A DNA stretch of 64,000 bases, from contig CAMHTW010000002.1 in NCBI GenBank assembly GCA_946188165.1, positions 62,001 through 126,000 of the forward strand, read 5' to 3'. The position numbers and the translations under genes were made by a program. This document shows, piece by piece, positions 9,110 through 21,400 of the stretch. The notes beneath the pieces are model-generated. The model did no database searches. It worked only from the letters and a program-made list of their open reading frames with translations, and was not told the DNA's origin. This stretch comes from an uncultured Prevotella sp. (GTDB lineage: Bacteria > Bacteroidota > Bacteroidia > Bacteroidales > Bacteroidaceae). How positions within the stretch are numbered: position 1 is the first letter of the stretch; every line of letters begins with the position of its first letter.

Positions 9110-11239
9110 TTATACGAGGTCTGCGCGGCCCTTAACCTCCTCGAGTACGGCCTTAGCCAAAGCTGAAGACAGAGGAGCGTGGTGGCTGTACTCCATAGAG
9201 CTGGTAGCACGACCAGAAGTGATGGTACGCAGAGCGGTTACATAACCGAACATCTCTGACAGGGGCACCTTAGCCTTAACGACACGGGCACCAGAGCGAG
9301 CCTCTTCCATACCTTCCACCTGACCACGACGCTTGTTCAGGTCACCGATAACGTCACCCATGTTCTCCTCAGGTGTTACCACCTCGAGCTTCATGATGGG
9401 CTCCATCAGTACGGGCTTAGCCTGAGCGCAGACTGCCTTGTAAGCCATCTGGGCAGCGATTTCGAATGACAGCTGGTCAGAGTCAACGGGGTGGAACGAA
9501 CCATCGACAACAGTCACCTTGAGCGAATCCATGGGATAGCCACCGAGGATACCATTCTTCATGGCTGCCTCGAAGCCCTTCTGGATGGAGGGGATGAACT
9601 CCTTGGGAATGTTACCACCCTTCACCTCGTTGATGAACTGCAGACCGCCGTTCTCCTTGATGTCCCAATCGTCGTCCACAGGACCAACGTTGACGATGAT
9701 ATCAGCGAACTTACCGCGACCACCAGACTGCTTCTTGTAAACCTCACGGTAGCCCATAACGGTCTTGGTGATGGCCTCCTTGTAGTTAACCTGAGGCTTA
9801 CCCTGGTTACACTCTACCTTGAACTCACGCTTCAGACGGTCGATGATGATGTCGAGGTGGAGCTCACCCATACCAGAGATAATGGTCTGACCACTCTGCT
9901 CGTCGGTACGTACGGTGAATGTGGGGTCTTCCTCAGCCAACTTAGCCAGACCATTGTCAAGCTTGGCAACGTCAGCCTGAGACTTAGGCTCTACGGCGAT
10001 AGAAATCACAGTGTCGGGGAAGGTCATAGACTCCAGCACGATGGGCTTCTCCTCGTCGCAGAGGGTATCACCAGTGCGGATATCCTTGAAACCTACACCT
10101 GCACCGATATCACCAGCGTCGATAGACTCCATGGGAATTTCCTTGTTAGAGTTCATCTGGAACAGACGACTGATACGCTCCTTCTTGCCCGAACGGGGGT
10201 TGTAAACGTAAGAACCGGCCTTCACGCTACCAGAGTAAACGCGGAAGAATACCAGACGACCCATATAAGGATCGGTAGCAATCTTGAAAGCGAGAGCTGA
10301 AGTAGGCTCGTCCTCGCTGGGTTTGCGACCCTCTTCCTCGTCGGTGCTGGGATTGGTACCCATCACCATCTCCACGTCAACAGGAGCAGGCAGAAAAGCG
10401 CAAACATAGTCGAGCAGAGGCTGAACGCCCTTGTTCTTATAAGAAGAGCCAAGCAGCATAGGCGTGCAAGCCATTGAGATACAACCCTTGCGGATAGCAG
10501 CGATAATCTCGTCCTCAGTAATTGAATCGGGATCGTCGAAGTACTTCTCCATCAGAGCCTCATCGTACTCAGCAGCAGCCTCGAGCAGCTTGTTACGCCA
10601 CTCGTCGCACTCTGCCTGCAGATCAGCGGGAATATCCTCAACATCGTACTCAGCACCCATGGTCTCGTCGTGCCACAGGATAGCCTTCATCTTGATAAGG
10701 TCAACCAGACCCTTGAAGTTCTCCTCAGCACCGATGGGCACCTGAATAACAACAGGGTTAGCACCCAGGATGTCCTTCATCTGCTGAACAGTCTCGAAGA
10801 AGTCAGCACCTGAACGGTCCATCTTGTTAACGTAACCGATACGGGGAACATTGTACTTATCAGCCTGACGCCATACAGTCTCAGACTGGGGCTGAACACC
10901 ATCAGCAGCAGAGTAAGTAGCAACAGCTCCGTCGAGCACACGCAGTGAACGCTCTACCTCAGCGGTAAAGTCCACGTGTCCCGGAGTATCGATCAGGTTG
11001 ATCTTGTACTCCTTGCCGTTCCACTTCCAGTTACAAGTGGTAGCAGCTGAAGTAATAGTGATACCACGCTCCTGCTCCTGGGCCATCCAGTCCATGGTAG
11101 CAGCACCATCGTGCACCTCACCAATCTTGTGCGTCTTACCTGTGTAGAACAGGATACGCTCAGACGTAGTGGTCTTACCGGCATCGATGTGGGCCATGAT
11201 ACCAATATTGCGGGTCAAATGTAAATCGCGATTTGCCAT
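9110..11239 (-). CDS. fusA: translation elongation factor G
   Basis: 709 aa, full length. GTPase motifs are intact: P-loop AHIDAGKTT near residues 17-25, DTPGH near 90, NKMD near 140. Domains II-V follow, with the domain IV/V segments [20 protein letters not shown] and [12 protein letters not shown] near the end. Drives ribosome translocation and, with RRF, recycling. Lies 35 bp after rpsG in the str operon. Nothing unusual. Confidence 0.98.
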   Translation of the reverse strand: MANRDLHLTRNIGIMAHIDAGKTTTSERILFYTGKTHKIGEVHDGAATMDWMAQEQERGITITSAATTCNWKWNGKEYKINLIDTPGHVDFTAEVERSLRVLDGAVATYSAADGVQPQSETVWRQADKYNVPRIGYVNKMDRSGADFFETVQQMKDILGANPVVIQVPIGAEENFKGLVDLIKMKAILWHDETMGAEYDVEDIPADLQAECDEWRNKLLEAAAEYDEALMEKYFDDPDSITEDEIIAAIRKGCISMACTPMLLGSSYKNKGVQPLLDYVCAFLPAPVDVEMVMGTNPSTDEEEGRKPSEDEPTSALAFKIATDPYMGRLVFFRVYSGSVKAGSYVYNPRSGKKERISRLFQMNSNKEIPMESIDAGDIGAGVGFKDIRTGDTLCDEEKPIVLESMTFPDTVISIAVEPKSQADVAKLDNGLAKLAEEDPTFTVRTDEQSGQTIISGMGELHLDIIIDRLKREFKVECNQGKPQVNYKEAITKTVMGYREVYKKQSGGRGKFADIIVNVGPVDDDWDIKENGGLQFINEVKGGNIPKEFIPSIQKGFEAAMKNGILGGYPMDSLKVTVVDGSFHPVDSDQLSFEIAAQMAYKAVCAQAKPVLMEPIMKLEVVTPEENMGDVIGDLNKRRGQVEGMEEARSGARVVKAKVPLSEMFGYVTALRTITSGRATSSMEYSHHAPLSSALAKAVLEEVKGRADLV

Positions 11240-11274
11240 TTCTTTATCCTTTTAATCTTATTTACCTATAATCA

Positions 11275-11751
11275 TTAGAAACGGAAATGAGCGAATGCAC
11301 GGTTAGCCTCTGCCATACGATGCATATCCTCCTTACGCTTGAAAGCACCACCCTGATTGTTGAAGGCATCCATAATCTCAGCAGCCAACTTGTCGGCCAT
11401 AGACTTACCACTACGCTTGCGGGCGAAGCTAATCATATTCTTCATTGAGATGCTCTCCTTACGGTCGGGACGAATCTCAGTAGGAACCTGGAAGGTAGCA
11501 CCACCGATACGGCGGCTCTTAACCTCTACCTGGGGAGTAATGTTGTCGAGAGCCTGCTTCCAGATTTCCAGAGCTGACTTCTCCTCGTTCTGCATCTTGC
11601 CCTTTACGGTCTCAAGAGCATTGTAGAAAATCTCGTACGAAATAGACTTCTTGCCATCGTACATCAAGTGGTTCACAAACTTCGACACTTTCTTGTCGTT
11701 GAAGACTGGATCGGGAAGGATCACACGCTTCTTTGGTTTTGCTTTTCTCAT
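11275..11751 (-). CDS. rpsG: 30S ribosomal protein S7
   Basis: 158 aa, standard length, basic, with the S7 signature region around [20 protein letters not shown]. Primary 16S rRNA binding protein of the small-subunit head. Second gene of the str operon; 180 bp separate it from rpsL, longer than usual. Confidence 0.97.
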   Translation of the reverse strand: MRKAKPKKRVILPDPVFNDKKVSKFVNHLMYDGKKSISYEIFYNALETVKGKMQNEEKSALEIWKQALDNITPQVEVKSRRIGGATFQVPTEIRPDRKESISMKNMISFARKRSGKSMADKLAAEIMDAFNNQGGAFKRKEDMHRMAEANRAFAHFRF

Positions 11752-11931
11752 TTTTCTTGTTTGAATTAATGTCTGCTTGGGGCTGTTCTTTCTTGTTCTT
11801 CAACGCTCGCTCATGAGCATTTACTCAACCTGTCTTTAACAATTCTCCAGCAAAACGTTTTTTACTTGATTACTTATACCTTATTATTATATAAGGCGGA
11901 GTCCTGTAGGCTTTCTAATCTTCTCCGATTA
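11752..11931 (-). promoter_or_regulatory. structured gap between rpsL and rpsG
   Basis: 180-bp spacer in the str operon. Read leftward it has CGGAG near the rpsL end pairing with CTCCG about 25 bp on, followed by a small CCTTAT/ATAAGG hairpin. Could be a translational control element for rpsG (S7 represses its own operon in other bacteria) or a processing site. No start box of the TAnnTTTG type seen. Confidence 0.3.
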
Positions 11932-12312
11932 TTACTTCTTAGCCTTAGGACGCTTAGCACCGTACTTAGAACGACGCTGTGTACGGCTGGCAACACCAGC
12001 GGTATCAAGCGTACCACGTACGATGTGATAACGTACACCGGGAAGGTCCTTTACACGACCGCCACGAACCAGCACGATGCTGTGCTCCTGCAAGTTGTGT
12101 CCCTCTCCGGGGATGTACGAGTTAACTTCCTTCTGATTAGTCAGACGAACACGGGCTACCTTACGCATAGCCGAATTAGGCTTCTTGGGGGTCGTTGTGT
12201 AGACACGAACGCAAACGCCACGACGCTGAGGACATGAATCCAGAGCGGGTGACTTGCTCTTGTCAACGAGCACCTTTCTGCCTTTTCTTACCAATTGTGA
12301 AATTGTAGGCAT
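11932..12312 (-). CDS. rpsL: 30S ribosomal protein S12
   Basis: 126 aa, full length. Contains the conserved [11 protein letters not shown] start, the [15 protein letters not shown] and [10 protein letters not shown] loops (site of streptomycin-resistance changes; wild-type lysine is present) and [14 protein letters not shown]. Decoding-centre protein of the 30S subunit. First gene of the str operon, with a promoter about 90 bp upstream. Confidence 0.98.
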   Translation of the reverse strand: MPTISQLVRKGRKVLVDKSKSPALDSCPQRRGVCVRVYTTTPKKPNSAMRKVARVRLTNQKEVNSYIPGEGHNLQEHSIVLVRGGRVKDLPGVRYHIVRGTLDTAGVASRTQRRSKYGAKRPKAKK

Positions 12313-12398
12313 AATTGTTTGTTTTTTAATTAATTATATATTATGTATATGTTATTTATCAGACATAGTACACCCACACTTTGGGCGCTTTTGGGGTG

Positions 12399-12406
12399 CA
12401 AAGGTA
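12399..12406 (-). promoter_or_regulatory. -7 box of the str operon
   Basis: Leftward TACCTTTG, exact match to TAnnTTTG, about 87 bp before the rpsL start. No clear upstream TTG at 19-21 bp. Confidence 0.6.
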
Positions 12407-12445
12407 CAAACTTTTCCTGATTCCACCTAATATATAATAAACAAA

Positions 12446-12487
12446 TAAACGCTTACTTAATGCTTTTTAACATTAAATAAGCGTTTT
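12446..12487 (-). terminator. terminator after the DUF3467 gene
   Basis: Strong AT-rich hairpin: AAACGCTTA-c-TTAATG pairs with CATTAA-a-TAAGCGTTT. Lies about 25 bp after the DUF3467 stop and upstream of the str promoter, so it separates the surface-protein operon from the ribosomal operon. Confidence 0.7.
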
Positions 12488-12510
12488 AACTTTTTTAAAC
12501 TACAGTTTTA

Positions 12511-12822
12511 CTATGCTTCACCCTTACCGACGGGGAAAGGAGCTACCGTTCTTGGCTCTTGTTGGGGTATTTTGATTGGTCCAAACTCCCGCTCATAACG
12601 CACGATGTTTTCCTGCAAAGCACCCAACAGACGTTTGGCATGTTCAGGCGCCAGAATCACACGACTCTTCACCTGTGTCTTTGGCACGCCGGGCAGTACA
12701 CGGGCAAAATCGATGATAAAGTCACTACTTGAATGGGTAATGATAGCAAAGTTGGCATATTCGCCTTGAGCCACCTCTTGAGACAGCTCTATCTGTAGTT
12801 GATTATTCTGATTGTCACTCAT
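12511..12822 (-). CDS. DUF3467 family protein
   Basis: 103 aa soluble protein without signal peptide. The sequence (QLQIELSQEVAQGEYANFAI, IIDFARVLPGVPKTQVKSRV, HAKRLLGALQENI) is typical of DUF3467. In Bacteroidales this family usually sits between rpoC and rpsL; the rpsL side is kept here but rpoBC is missing and two exported proteins stand upstream, 6 bp away. Function unknown; the location near transcription and translation genes elsewhere suggests a housekeeping role. Confidence 0.85.
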   Translation of the reverse strand: MSDNQNNQLQIELSQEVAQGEYANFAIITHSSSDFIIDFARVLPGVPKTQVKSRVILAPEHAKRLLGALQENIVRYEREFGPIKIPQQEPRTVAPFPVGKGEA

Positions 12823-12828
12823 ATGATA

Positions 12829-13467
12829 TTATTGTTCAGGAACAACACGTTCGTTTACAAAGTCGCTAATCTTCTGTGCATATTTCTGCAAAGCAGCCGA
12901 CTCGTTCTTTGAAATTTCAAAAGCTCTGATACGGGCACGGCTGGCAGCATCTTCGTCAACCAGGAAATAGGCCTCAACAGAGATGGTACCATCTTCATTC
13001 TGTTTGGCAACAGTAAAGCTGGGACGCAACTCACCCTTGATTTCTTGCTGAACCTTACCTTCGAAAGCAGCATAGAACTTATCGAACTCTGCTTTATTCT
13101 CAGCAGAATTCAAAGCCATATCAGCAAGTACTCGACCCTTTACCAGCTGACCGGCAGAAGTAGCATAACGGTTAGCGGCACTGTTCTGAGCTGCGGCAAG
13201 AGCCAGATTACGCGATCTTGCCTGAGAATAGCCAGGGATTTCAACCACATTATCTCCTTTTGCCCATAGTTGGGTAAAATGTTGGGTTATCTTGGTCTCA
13301 AGGGTCACTGACGTACCGAAAATTTCGTAGCCTTTCTTCTTGTATTCCTTCATCTTCTTTTTCACCTCCTTCTTAACAGCTTTTGCTTGCTGCTTAGTCA
13401 GTTCCTGGGCATTTGCCATTGGCAACATCATGGTGACTGCCATCAGCATTAATACTAATTTCTTCAT
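12829..13467 (-). CDS. small exported protein, LPP20-like
   Basis: 212 aa. Signal peptide MKKLVLMLMAVTMMLPMANA, then a Lys-rich helical stretch (ELTKQQAKAVKKEVKKKMKE, about 21-50). The segment ARSRNLALAAAQNSAANRYA resembles the LPP20/FlgT-like fold in which an alanine-rich helix follows a beta strand. Ends with a helical region (FEISKNESAALQKYAQKISD). Located 6 bp upstream of the DUF3467 gene and 71 bp after the 613-aa protein gene, which also has an LPP20-like N-terminus, suggesting a pair. Periplasmic or outer-membrane associated; role unknown. Confidence 0.65.
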   Translation of the reverse strand: MKKLVLMLMAVTMMLPMANAQELTKQQAKAVKKEVKKKMKEYKKKGYEIFGTSVTLETKITQHFTQLWAKGDNVVEIPGYSQARSRNLALAAAQNSAANRYATSAGQLVKGRVLADMALNSAENKAEFDKFYAAFEGKVQQEIKGELRPSFTVAKQNEDGTISVEAYFLVDEDAASRARIRAFEISKNESAALQKYAQKISDFVNERVVPEQ

Positions 13468-13538
13468 AATCTTTCTGTTTTTAGTTTTAATTCTTATTAT
13501 CTTTCTAATTTTTAGCTCGTAGCAGCTACGCTACTTGC

Positions 13539-15380
13539 TTAATCAAAGTTTCCACCGTATATCAAACCATAATACGGATCGTCACGCTCGAAATTACCGT
13601 TGATATTAGGATCGCGGTTAGGTTGCCAGGTACGCACCTTGATGACAGGAGCGTCCATCTCATTCAAATCAACCATCAGGAATAAGTAGCCCGTATCACC
13701 ATAGCTCGATGAATAGTAGTCCTGGTGTATCTGGATACCGTAGGTCTCCCCACCCTTGCCCATCTTCTTCACCTCATTATCGGTAAAGCGGATATTAATA
13801 AACTCGTTGCTACCAAAACTCTTTTCCAAATTCTTCAGGTAGGCAGCCTTGTCTAAACGGGTGTACTTCACCATCTCATTATCAATATAGCGCTGGTTCT
13901 CGCCCTTTTTATTGGCATGCTTAGTGACATGCCCTACAATAATGATGGCATCATCGTCGAAAATACTCTGAATATAATCCAGACGCTTCAAGGCGAAGGC
14001 AGTCTTATAGTTCTCAAGGAAGGTCGCTATCACCATACGTACTGAATCGTTCCATGCAGCATCACGGTTAAAGATATCATCACGGGCCGTTTTGTCTAAT
14101 CCAAAGGCTACCGACTCAATCTTCTGATCCTTGTTAAATGTGAACGTTACATCCTCAACAAAGGCACGCTTGTTATTTTTAAACGTAAACTTCATGGGTA
14201 CCGAGCGACAAATGGTGCGATCGCCCAACTGATAGAATTGCAGATTAGGATTGCCAATCACGGTAGCATTGCCATAGTGCACCAGTTTGTCGAACATATT
14301 AAAGCCTTCAGTGGTAAACTGGTCGGCTACCGATGCATAGTTTTTCTGCTTGATGGCATTCACCACCTGGTCGACAGTCTTCGCGAACGTCTTAGGCTGA
14401 GCAACCTGTACTGCATGCGTCGCCATACTCATATTCATGACAGCCTCCTGCAGTACAGCCTGAGCATGTTTCTGCTCCGACTTATTTCCAGAAAGCACTG
14501 TCACCGTTGCCTCCTTGTAATTGACCGTATTAAAGATGTTCATCAACTGCTCAAGTTCTGGGTCCTGACGCATCTGGCTCTTGAACTCATACTCATACTG
14601 GATATTAAACTTATTCGTAGGAGCGCCCGGACGCATTTCTACCTCCATAATACCATCTTTGGCAGAAAAAATGTTGCTATAATTCTGACCATCCCAATAG
14701 TGGAAGTCAAGACTGGTCACTGGCTTGTCCTTATAAGTGAACAGCAAGCTGACATTCTGTCCTTCAATTTTAGTCACCTCTACCTTAATCTGGCTCAGAA
14801 TAGTGCGAATCTGCTCAGGAATCCACATGGTGAGCGGATATTTGACACCATCTTCCGCGAACTTCACCTGAGAAGGATTCTGCAGGCTCTTCAGCAAACA
14901 TGATGCCCAATAATAGTAACGCAGTGCAGCATCAATACGACCATTTTTCTCTGCATTGCGGGCACTATAGACATAGGTGAGCACATTCTCTTCACGTTCT
15001 TTGAAGATTTTCTCCAACTCCGACTTCTTAATATACCTGATGACGGCAGCAGTAGGAGCCTCACTGACAATAACACTCCGCGTATTCTTCAGCGTACCCT
15101 GTGAATAGGTACGTACCACATTCTGTACCGTCGATTGGGCATCGTTGCCCGCAGAGGTATTCACTTCACGTTCGTCAATCACAAAGTCGCTCTCCACCTG
15201 CACTGATATCTTACTCATCAGGTTGGCCAAAGCCTCCTTGTCTGCCTCCTTCATCGTTGTACCATACCCCTGACCCCAGATAAAATCAGCAGTATTCATG
15301 ATGTCATCAGCCTTACTATTCGTCTGAGCCAGTGCCCAGAGTGGTGAGAACATCAACAGGATGAATAATAGTCTTTTCAT
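13539..15380 (-). CDS. exported LPP20-like protein of unknown function
   Basis: 613 aa. The start at 15380 gives signal peptide MKRLLFILLMFSPLWALA; an ATG three codons earlier is possible. Residues about 35-130 resemble the LPP20/FlgT-N fold (GTTMKEADKEALANLMSKIS). A helical TPR-like segment follows (NVLTYVYSARNAEKNGRIDA). The C-terminal part (about 420-610) alternates beta strands with NTF2-like character (FLENYKTAFALKRLDYIQSI). No lipobox, no T9SS-like tail. Transcribed from its own promoter lying inside the terminator of the giant leucine-rich gene. Role unknown; context suggests envelope or surface assembly. Confidence 0.62.
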   Translation of the reverse strand: MKRLLFILLMFSPLWALAQTNSKADDIMNTADFIWGQGYGTTMKEADKEALANLMSKISVQVESDFVIDEREVNTSAGNDAQSTVQNVVRTYSQGTLKNTRSVIVSEAPTAAVIRYIKKSELEKIFKEREENVLTYVYSARNAEKNGRIDAALRYYYWASCLLKSLQNPSQVKFAEDGVKYPLTMWIPEQIRTILSQIKVEVTKIEGQNVSLLFTYKDKPVTSLDFHYWDGQNYSNIFSAKDGIMEVEMRPGAPTNKFNIQYEYEFKSQMRQDPELEQLMNIFNTVNYKEATVTVLSGNKSEQKHAQAVLQEAVMNMSMATHAVQVAQPKTFAKTVDQVVNAIKQKNYASVADQFTTEGFNMFDKLVHYGNATVIGNPNLQFYQLGDRTICRSVPMKFTFKNNKRAFVEDVTFTFNKDQKIESVAFGLDKTARDDIFNRDAAWNDSVRMVIATFLENYKTAFALKRLDYIQSIFDDDAIIIVGHVTKHANKKGENQRYIDNEMVKYTRLDKAAYLKNLEKSFGSNEFINIRFTDNEVKKMGKGGETYGIQIHQDYYSSSYGDTGYLFLMVDLNEMDAPVIKVRTWQPNRDPNINGNFERDDPYYGLIYGGNFD

Positions 15381-15415
15381 CGTTATCATGCATAATCATT
15401 TTGCTCTTTGGGTGG

Positions 15416-15466
15416 CAAAGATAAAGAAAATTGGCGAAACTACCAAGATTTTCGCCAATTTTCTTT
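15416..15466 (-). promoter_or_regulatory. promoter embedded in a terminator hairpin
   Basis: A perfect 17-bp stem (15423-15439 with 15450-15466; arm AAAGAAAATTGGCGAAA) with a 10-nt loop follows the giant leucine-rich gene. The leftward -7 box TATCTTTG (15416-15423) abuts the stem, and the upstream TTG (15444-15446) lies in the loop, 20 bp away. The same bases can therefore stop the upstream transcript and start the downstream one. Confidence 0.7.
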
Positions 15467-15491
15467 AAAATATGTTTATTATCTTTCCACT

Positions 15492-18400
15492 TTAGCGGAT
15501 AACAACCTTGCGTCCATCGTGTAAATAGACACCTTTCTGACTTGGTTTGCTCTGCAACCTACGACCATTCAGATCATACCAGTTCTCACCTCTGTCATCA
15601 GACATCAGACCTCTTACCCCTTCTATGCCCGTCGTACCACTAATTTCCATGACAGGCACAAAGCGGGGAGCAGGACCTTCACCTGTGTGGACGGTATAAG
15701 CCTCGAAAGGACGCACCTCGCGATAGTCGCGCTCGAATACGCTACCCTCCAAGTACTGGTCGCGCGACTCGCCAACGTTGATGGCCCAGACATCCGACGC
15801 CCTACCAATGCTTTGGAAGGCGGGCACCATCTTGATGGTGCTGTCAGCCAATGCCAGCGTCACGGGCTCAGTAACTGGTATCGTCACCTCTTGAGCAGTA
15901 AACGTCACACGTCCGGACAGGTTGAATTCCTCAGCATAATTCACCTCATCGTTAGGCATACTTATAACATAAGGTACGTTAGCCTCAATGGCCGTAGCCT
16001 GTGTCAGTCCGCTGTCACCCAGACGACGCAGCCAGAAATGCTTCGTGCTGGCACTATTGCCAAACGGAGTTATCAAGCCCTGTTTCTCGTGCATAATGGT
16101 CTGTACGGCAAACGGCAGTGCTATCGATTCCCAACCGCGACTGACACCAACAACCGTCTGCTGCTGGAAGTTACGTGTGTAGCTAATCATCTCAGCCTCA
16201 AACTCCTTCGGACAGTAGAAATTGCCATTACCCTCCTTGGTATCCGTCAGCACGATGTTCTTGGCCCGTCCGTTGATAATGATATTATCCCTGTCAGGAG
16301 CCACTGAAGCATCGTTGACATAAATCAGCAGGTTCGGATTGTCAATCGTTGCCAGTACGTCGTCACCCAAAACGAATTCAGGATTCCAAATTATCGCAGT
16401 CAACTGACTGCCGGCAAAGGCGTCATTAACGACTTTCGTCACTTGGAAGTTGATGTTGTTATAGTTAACCTCCTTGGCGATGGAGAGGGTACCCCTGTAC
16501 TTTTCATAGTACGACAACGGGGCAATCACCTCGGCATGAGTAGAGTCGATGGCATGATAGCAGACGCCATCAATGGTGAAGCCACGCATCATATCCTCTA
16601 TCATGTAAACGAAGTGTCTCATCTCATCGTTAGCCTCCATGATTTCCATATCGTCAAAGCGTACTTCAAATCGTTGCTCGTAGTAGCGATAAAACATATC
16701 CTCCATGCGTTTTAGTGTCTCATACACCAATTCCAAAGGAACGTTAGGGTCGCCAATAGCCGCATCACATACTTTCTTTCCCATTTCATGCGTATCCATC
16801 ATTGTCATCCAGCCATCATAGTAGTAGTCATAGACGGCAGGTTTCGATTCCTCCATACCATCCTTAGTGGCTACAGCCTTGATAGTGATGCCCTCTTGAG
16901 GATAGATATATTCCACGTAGCGAGTGCGCAGGTCGTTGATGGTGTCGGAGATGACAGGGCCGAACAACACATTATCTATATAATAGGTGTCGGCCACACT
17001 GCCGAAATTCAGTACAATCTGGTTGGTACTGTCGTTGTCTATCTTCAGCGTAAACTCATATTCTGCCATTTCCTTGCCTATCAGCATTGTGTCGGCAACA
17101 CTGCGGAAATTCGTCATCGTATCGTTCTGACAGTAGAACTCTATCTTTCCTTCACCCGATTCCGAGCGAGCCTGGAAACGTACGGTATAATAGTCGTTCT
17201 TGGTCAGCAACTCATCGAAGCGATAGCCTAACTGTGCAGATTCAGACACGCTGTCCACTCTGCTGGTGAGTTTCAACACATAATTATATCTGTAGTTCTG
17301 GTTATCATAGACTTCCTCTGCCTTAGCCTCCTTCAGGTTGTCGCCCCAAGCCTTCCAGTTGCTGTAGCGTCCCAGACTGCTTGAACTGAAGTTTGTACTT
17401 TCGCCCTCCAGCATACGTCCGTTCATCGTATAGTAAATCTCGGCATCAGGCGTCTCCGTCTCAATCTTTATCGTGTTGTAGTAATAATACTCGCTACTGA
17501 ATGTCGGAGTTATGACGGTATCGGGCACTATTGCCGTTTCATCAAATACAAGGCGAACATAACTCTTATTGCTTTTTTCTGTTCTTTGCCACTGCACAAT
17601 ATTCTCCCGAACATACATCTGAAAGGCTTTTCCGTCTTCATGTACCTCGTTTGACCAATAGTCACCAAAAGGCAGGAAGAAACTATTACCAGCTTTAGTA
17701 GTAATCATCTGACCCTTTACTCCATTCAACTCATGCAACTTATGCTCACATTGAAGAACAATATAACTAAGTTCATTTTCTGTAAATGCCCGATACCCCT
17801 TATCAAGATTCAGGGCCATAAATTCGTCCCATGTATAGGTATCTCCTGCATCTTCAGGATTTTGCGCACCGAGGTTACGGCACATAACTTTAGCACCAGT
17901 GCTCAGTCCAAGGTCTATTAAGTGCGGGTGATTGTCGTCGGAGCAGATGTTTATACTGTCATTTATGTCCGTGAAATAGCCAGGATTAGAGGCGCCTCCG
18001 TCGATGTGAGCGAAAAGATAGTTAGCACGATCTTTATCATATGTAGTACCCCTTCCACCAACCAAGGCTGTACAATCCGTAAACATATGATAACCATAAT
18101 CTGCAGTTACAGAAGCAGTGCTCCATCCGTTGCCAGCATAAATTGTGGTCAGATTATAGCACTGATAGAACATCTGAATCATGTCCTTCACTTTTTCTGT
18201 CTTGAAGCTACTTATATCAAGACTTGTCAGACCAGAACAGTTATTGAACATACTGCCCATATCTGTTACGTTTTCAGTGTTGAACCCCTTAACATCAAGA
18301 CTTGTCAGGCCAGAACAATAATAGAACATCAAATTCATGTTCGTCACATTGTCCGTCTTGAGGTGGCTGACGTCAAGAGTTGTCAACTTTGAACAGCCAT

Positions 18401-21400
18401 AGAACATATTCCTCATATCTGTAACCTTGTCGGTCTTTAGATACTCAAGGCCTTTAATCTCAGTCATTCTAATGCATTCAAAGAACCAATAAGCTGTACT
18501 GGTCAGTGTAGTATCATTGGCAAACGATTCGTCGAACACCGCTGTTGTCAGCGTCGTTCTATTCTCATACCAGGGTTCATAGTTACCTGGACCATACGAC
18601 CCGATAGCAATACCATTACGCTCATTCCTCTTCTCGTCATAATAGAACGTCAGTACAGTATTGTTGTCGCTCAATACTACATACGGCTCTGGATTCACAT
18701 AAGGTGCCGCATTCTTGTCAGTAAAGTAGCCTGGGTTCGACACACCTCCGTCGATGTGGGCGTAAGTATAGTCAATATGGTCTGGGGCATAAACAGTGCC
18801 AGCACCACCAATGAGGTTTGTACAGTTATTGAACAGGCCGTTGCCATTTTCTCCTACACCAGTAGTAGTCCATCCGTCTCCGACATATATCGTTTTCAAT
18901 TTTACACAATTAGAGAACAAATCTCCCATGTTTGACACAAGAGCACTATTGAAACTACTTATGTCGAGACTTGTCAGATTTGGGCAATCAGCAAACATAG
19001 CGTACATCCATCTAACATTGCTGGTATCGAAATTGCTCAAATCAAGGTTCGTCAGGTTGCTTAACCCACAGAACATTTGATTCATACCAACAACCTTTGA
19101 TGTATTAAAACTGCTAACATTCAGACTCTTCAGGCCTTGACAGCTTAAGAACATGCCATACATTTCAGTCACATTAGATGTATTAAAGTTACTTAAGTCA
19201 AGCTCCTCCAAGTTGAAACAGCACTCGAACATCCAACTCATGTTCGTCACATCGTCCGTATGAAGATATTCAATACCATTGATGGTGGCCAGCGAAGAAC
19301 AATTCTCGAACCAGCAAGCAGTGCTCGTTGGCCGATAAGCGTCGAAAGAAACATCGAATACCGCACTTGTTGCAGTACCATAAGGGGAATTGGAATTGTC
19401 AAGAATACTATTATTAATATCCATTCCCCCACGTGACGTCTTCTGGTCATCGTAATAGAACGTAACTGTCAGACTATCCTCGCTTAGCACGGCATACGGT
19501 TCTGCGGTCCCACCTTCTACGATAGCAAGAATAGATTTGAAGTTCTTCCAGCCGCCGGTTGTACTATAAGCCTCTAAACTGGATTGGGGAACATAAAGCG
19601 TAGCCTGTTCATAGCAGTTGTCAGAGAAAGCATTATCAGGAATCTCAACAGGTTCTGGCCTTTCTGATGTAACCTTTTCAAGATAAGTATGAATGAAAGC
19701 ATGCTCACCGATGGCGGCAACAGATTCAGGAATGGTGATTTCATGTAAGTCCCATACTTCCCTAAATGCACTTGAGCCAATGGTTGTCACCGAATTGGGT
19801 ATCACGGTAACAGAAAAACCTTCAAACAGGGTGTTAGTAGCGGTCTCAATGATGGCATTGCAATTATCGCGAGAGTCATATACCTGATTACCTTGTTCTA
19901 CAACGATAGAAGTCAATCCATTGCAATTGAAAGCTCCCAGCATAATTTCCTTGACGTTGGCAGGAATCACAAAGGATGTGACGTTTGACCCTGCAAAGCA
20001 GCTATATCCGATATACTCCAGCGAAGGCGGAAGGTTGATACTACTCAAGTCAGAACTGTTGAATGCCTGAGTTTCTATTCTCGTAACAGTATTAGGCAAT
20101 TCAATAGCAGTCAAACCTTTACACAAAATAAATGCCGCCGTACCGATAATCTCTATCCCGTTTGGCACCGTACTTGTCTTACAACCCATCATAAGTTTGT
20201 TGGTTGCCGTCTCAATGAGAGCATTACAACTGTTACGAGAATCGTACACCTGGTTACCCTCTTCCACAACAATAGATTCCAAATTACTGCAATTATGAAG
20301 GAAATCATAATGAATGCTGGATACTGAACTCGGAATAGTAATAGCTGTCAATCCTGACTGAGCCATCGCTGCTGTAGTAATCTCTGTTACTGTGTTGGGT
20401 ATAACGATAGACGTAACTTGCGTACAGTTGATGAAGGCCTCATAGCCTATTTTTATCACGCGATAACCCTTGGCATATTCCGGGATAGTGATAGTGCCTT
20501 CCACCATGGGGTCATCTACTGCATTAGCGATGTCGGAACTTATCCAGCTGTCAGTATATACCATAGTACCTACCTGACAAGTCTTATCAGCCTCACTGAT
20601 GACTCTATATTTCAACATAATGCCCTCCACCGTCTCTGCCGTAAAGATGTCACCATCGTTATAATTAACCTTTTCTGTGAAGTAGCCTGGGTTCGACACA
20701 CCTCCGTCGATGTGGGCGTAGGAAGCATCAACGTGGTCGGGGTTGTATACAGTACCCATGCCACCGACAAGGTTTGTGCAACCGCTAAACATTAGGATGC
20801 TCTCTATCACTGATGCCGTACTCCAATCGTTGCCAACATAAATCGTCTTCAGCCCAGAACAGCCAATGAACATATAGGTCATGTCTGTCACATTAGACGT
20901 ATTGAAATCACTCAAGTCAAGACTCGTCAGATCTGAACAGCCCCAGAACATACCATACATGTTTGTCACTTTCTCCGTCTTGTAGCTGCTCACGTCAAGG
21001 CTCGTCAGGGCAGAACAGCCCCGGAATACATAACCCATGTCTGTCACATTGGCCGTATTGAAACCACTCAAGTCAAGACTCGTCAGGCTGGAACAGTCAG
21101 CGAACATACTATTCATTCCCGTCACATTAGCCGTATTGAAACCACTCAAGTCAAGACTCGTCAGGCTGGAACAGTCAACGAACATTCCACCCATGTCCTC
21201 AACTTTATCAGTATTGAAACCACTCAAGTCAAGACTCGTCAGACCTGAACAGCCCCAGAACATACAATACATACTCGTCACATTTGCTGTCTTAAAACCA
21301 CTGACATCAAGACTTGTCAGACCTGAACAGTAATAGAACATCCCAGCCATGTCCGTCACATTGTTCGTCTTAAGATTTTCAATACCACTGATGGACGTCA

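Noticed and set aside
9491..10300. Rightward open frame opposite fusA
   Set aside because: fusA is full length and highly conserved; the opposite frame is a codon-bias shadow.
21000..21320. Strong direct DNA repeats
   Set aside because: These are the leucine-rich repeat units of the giant protein and need no extra element.
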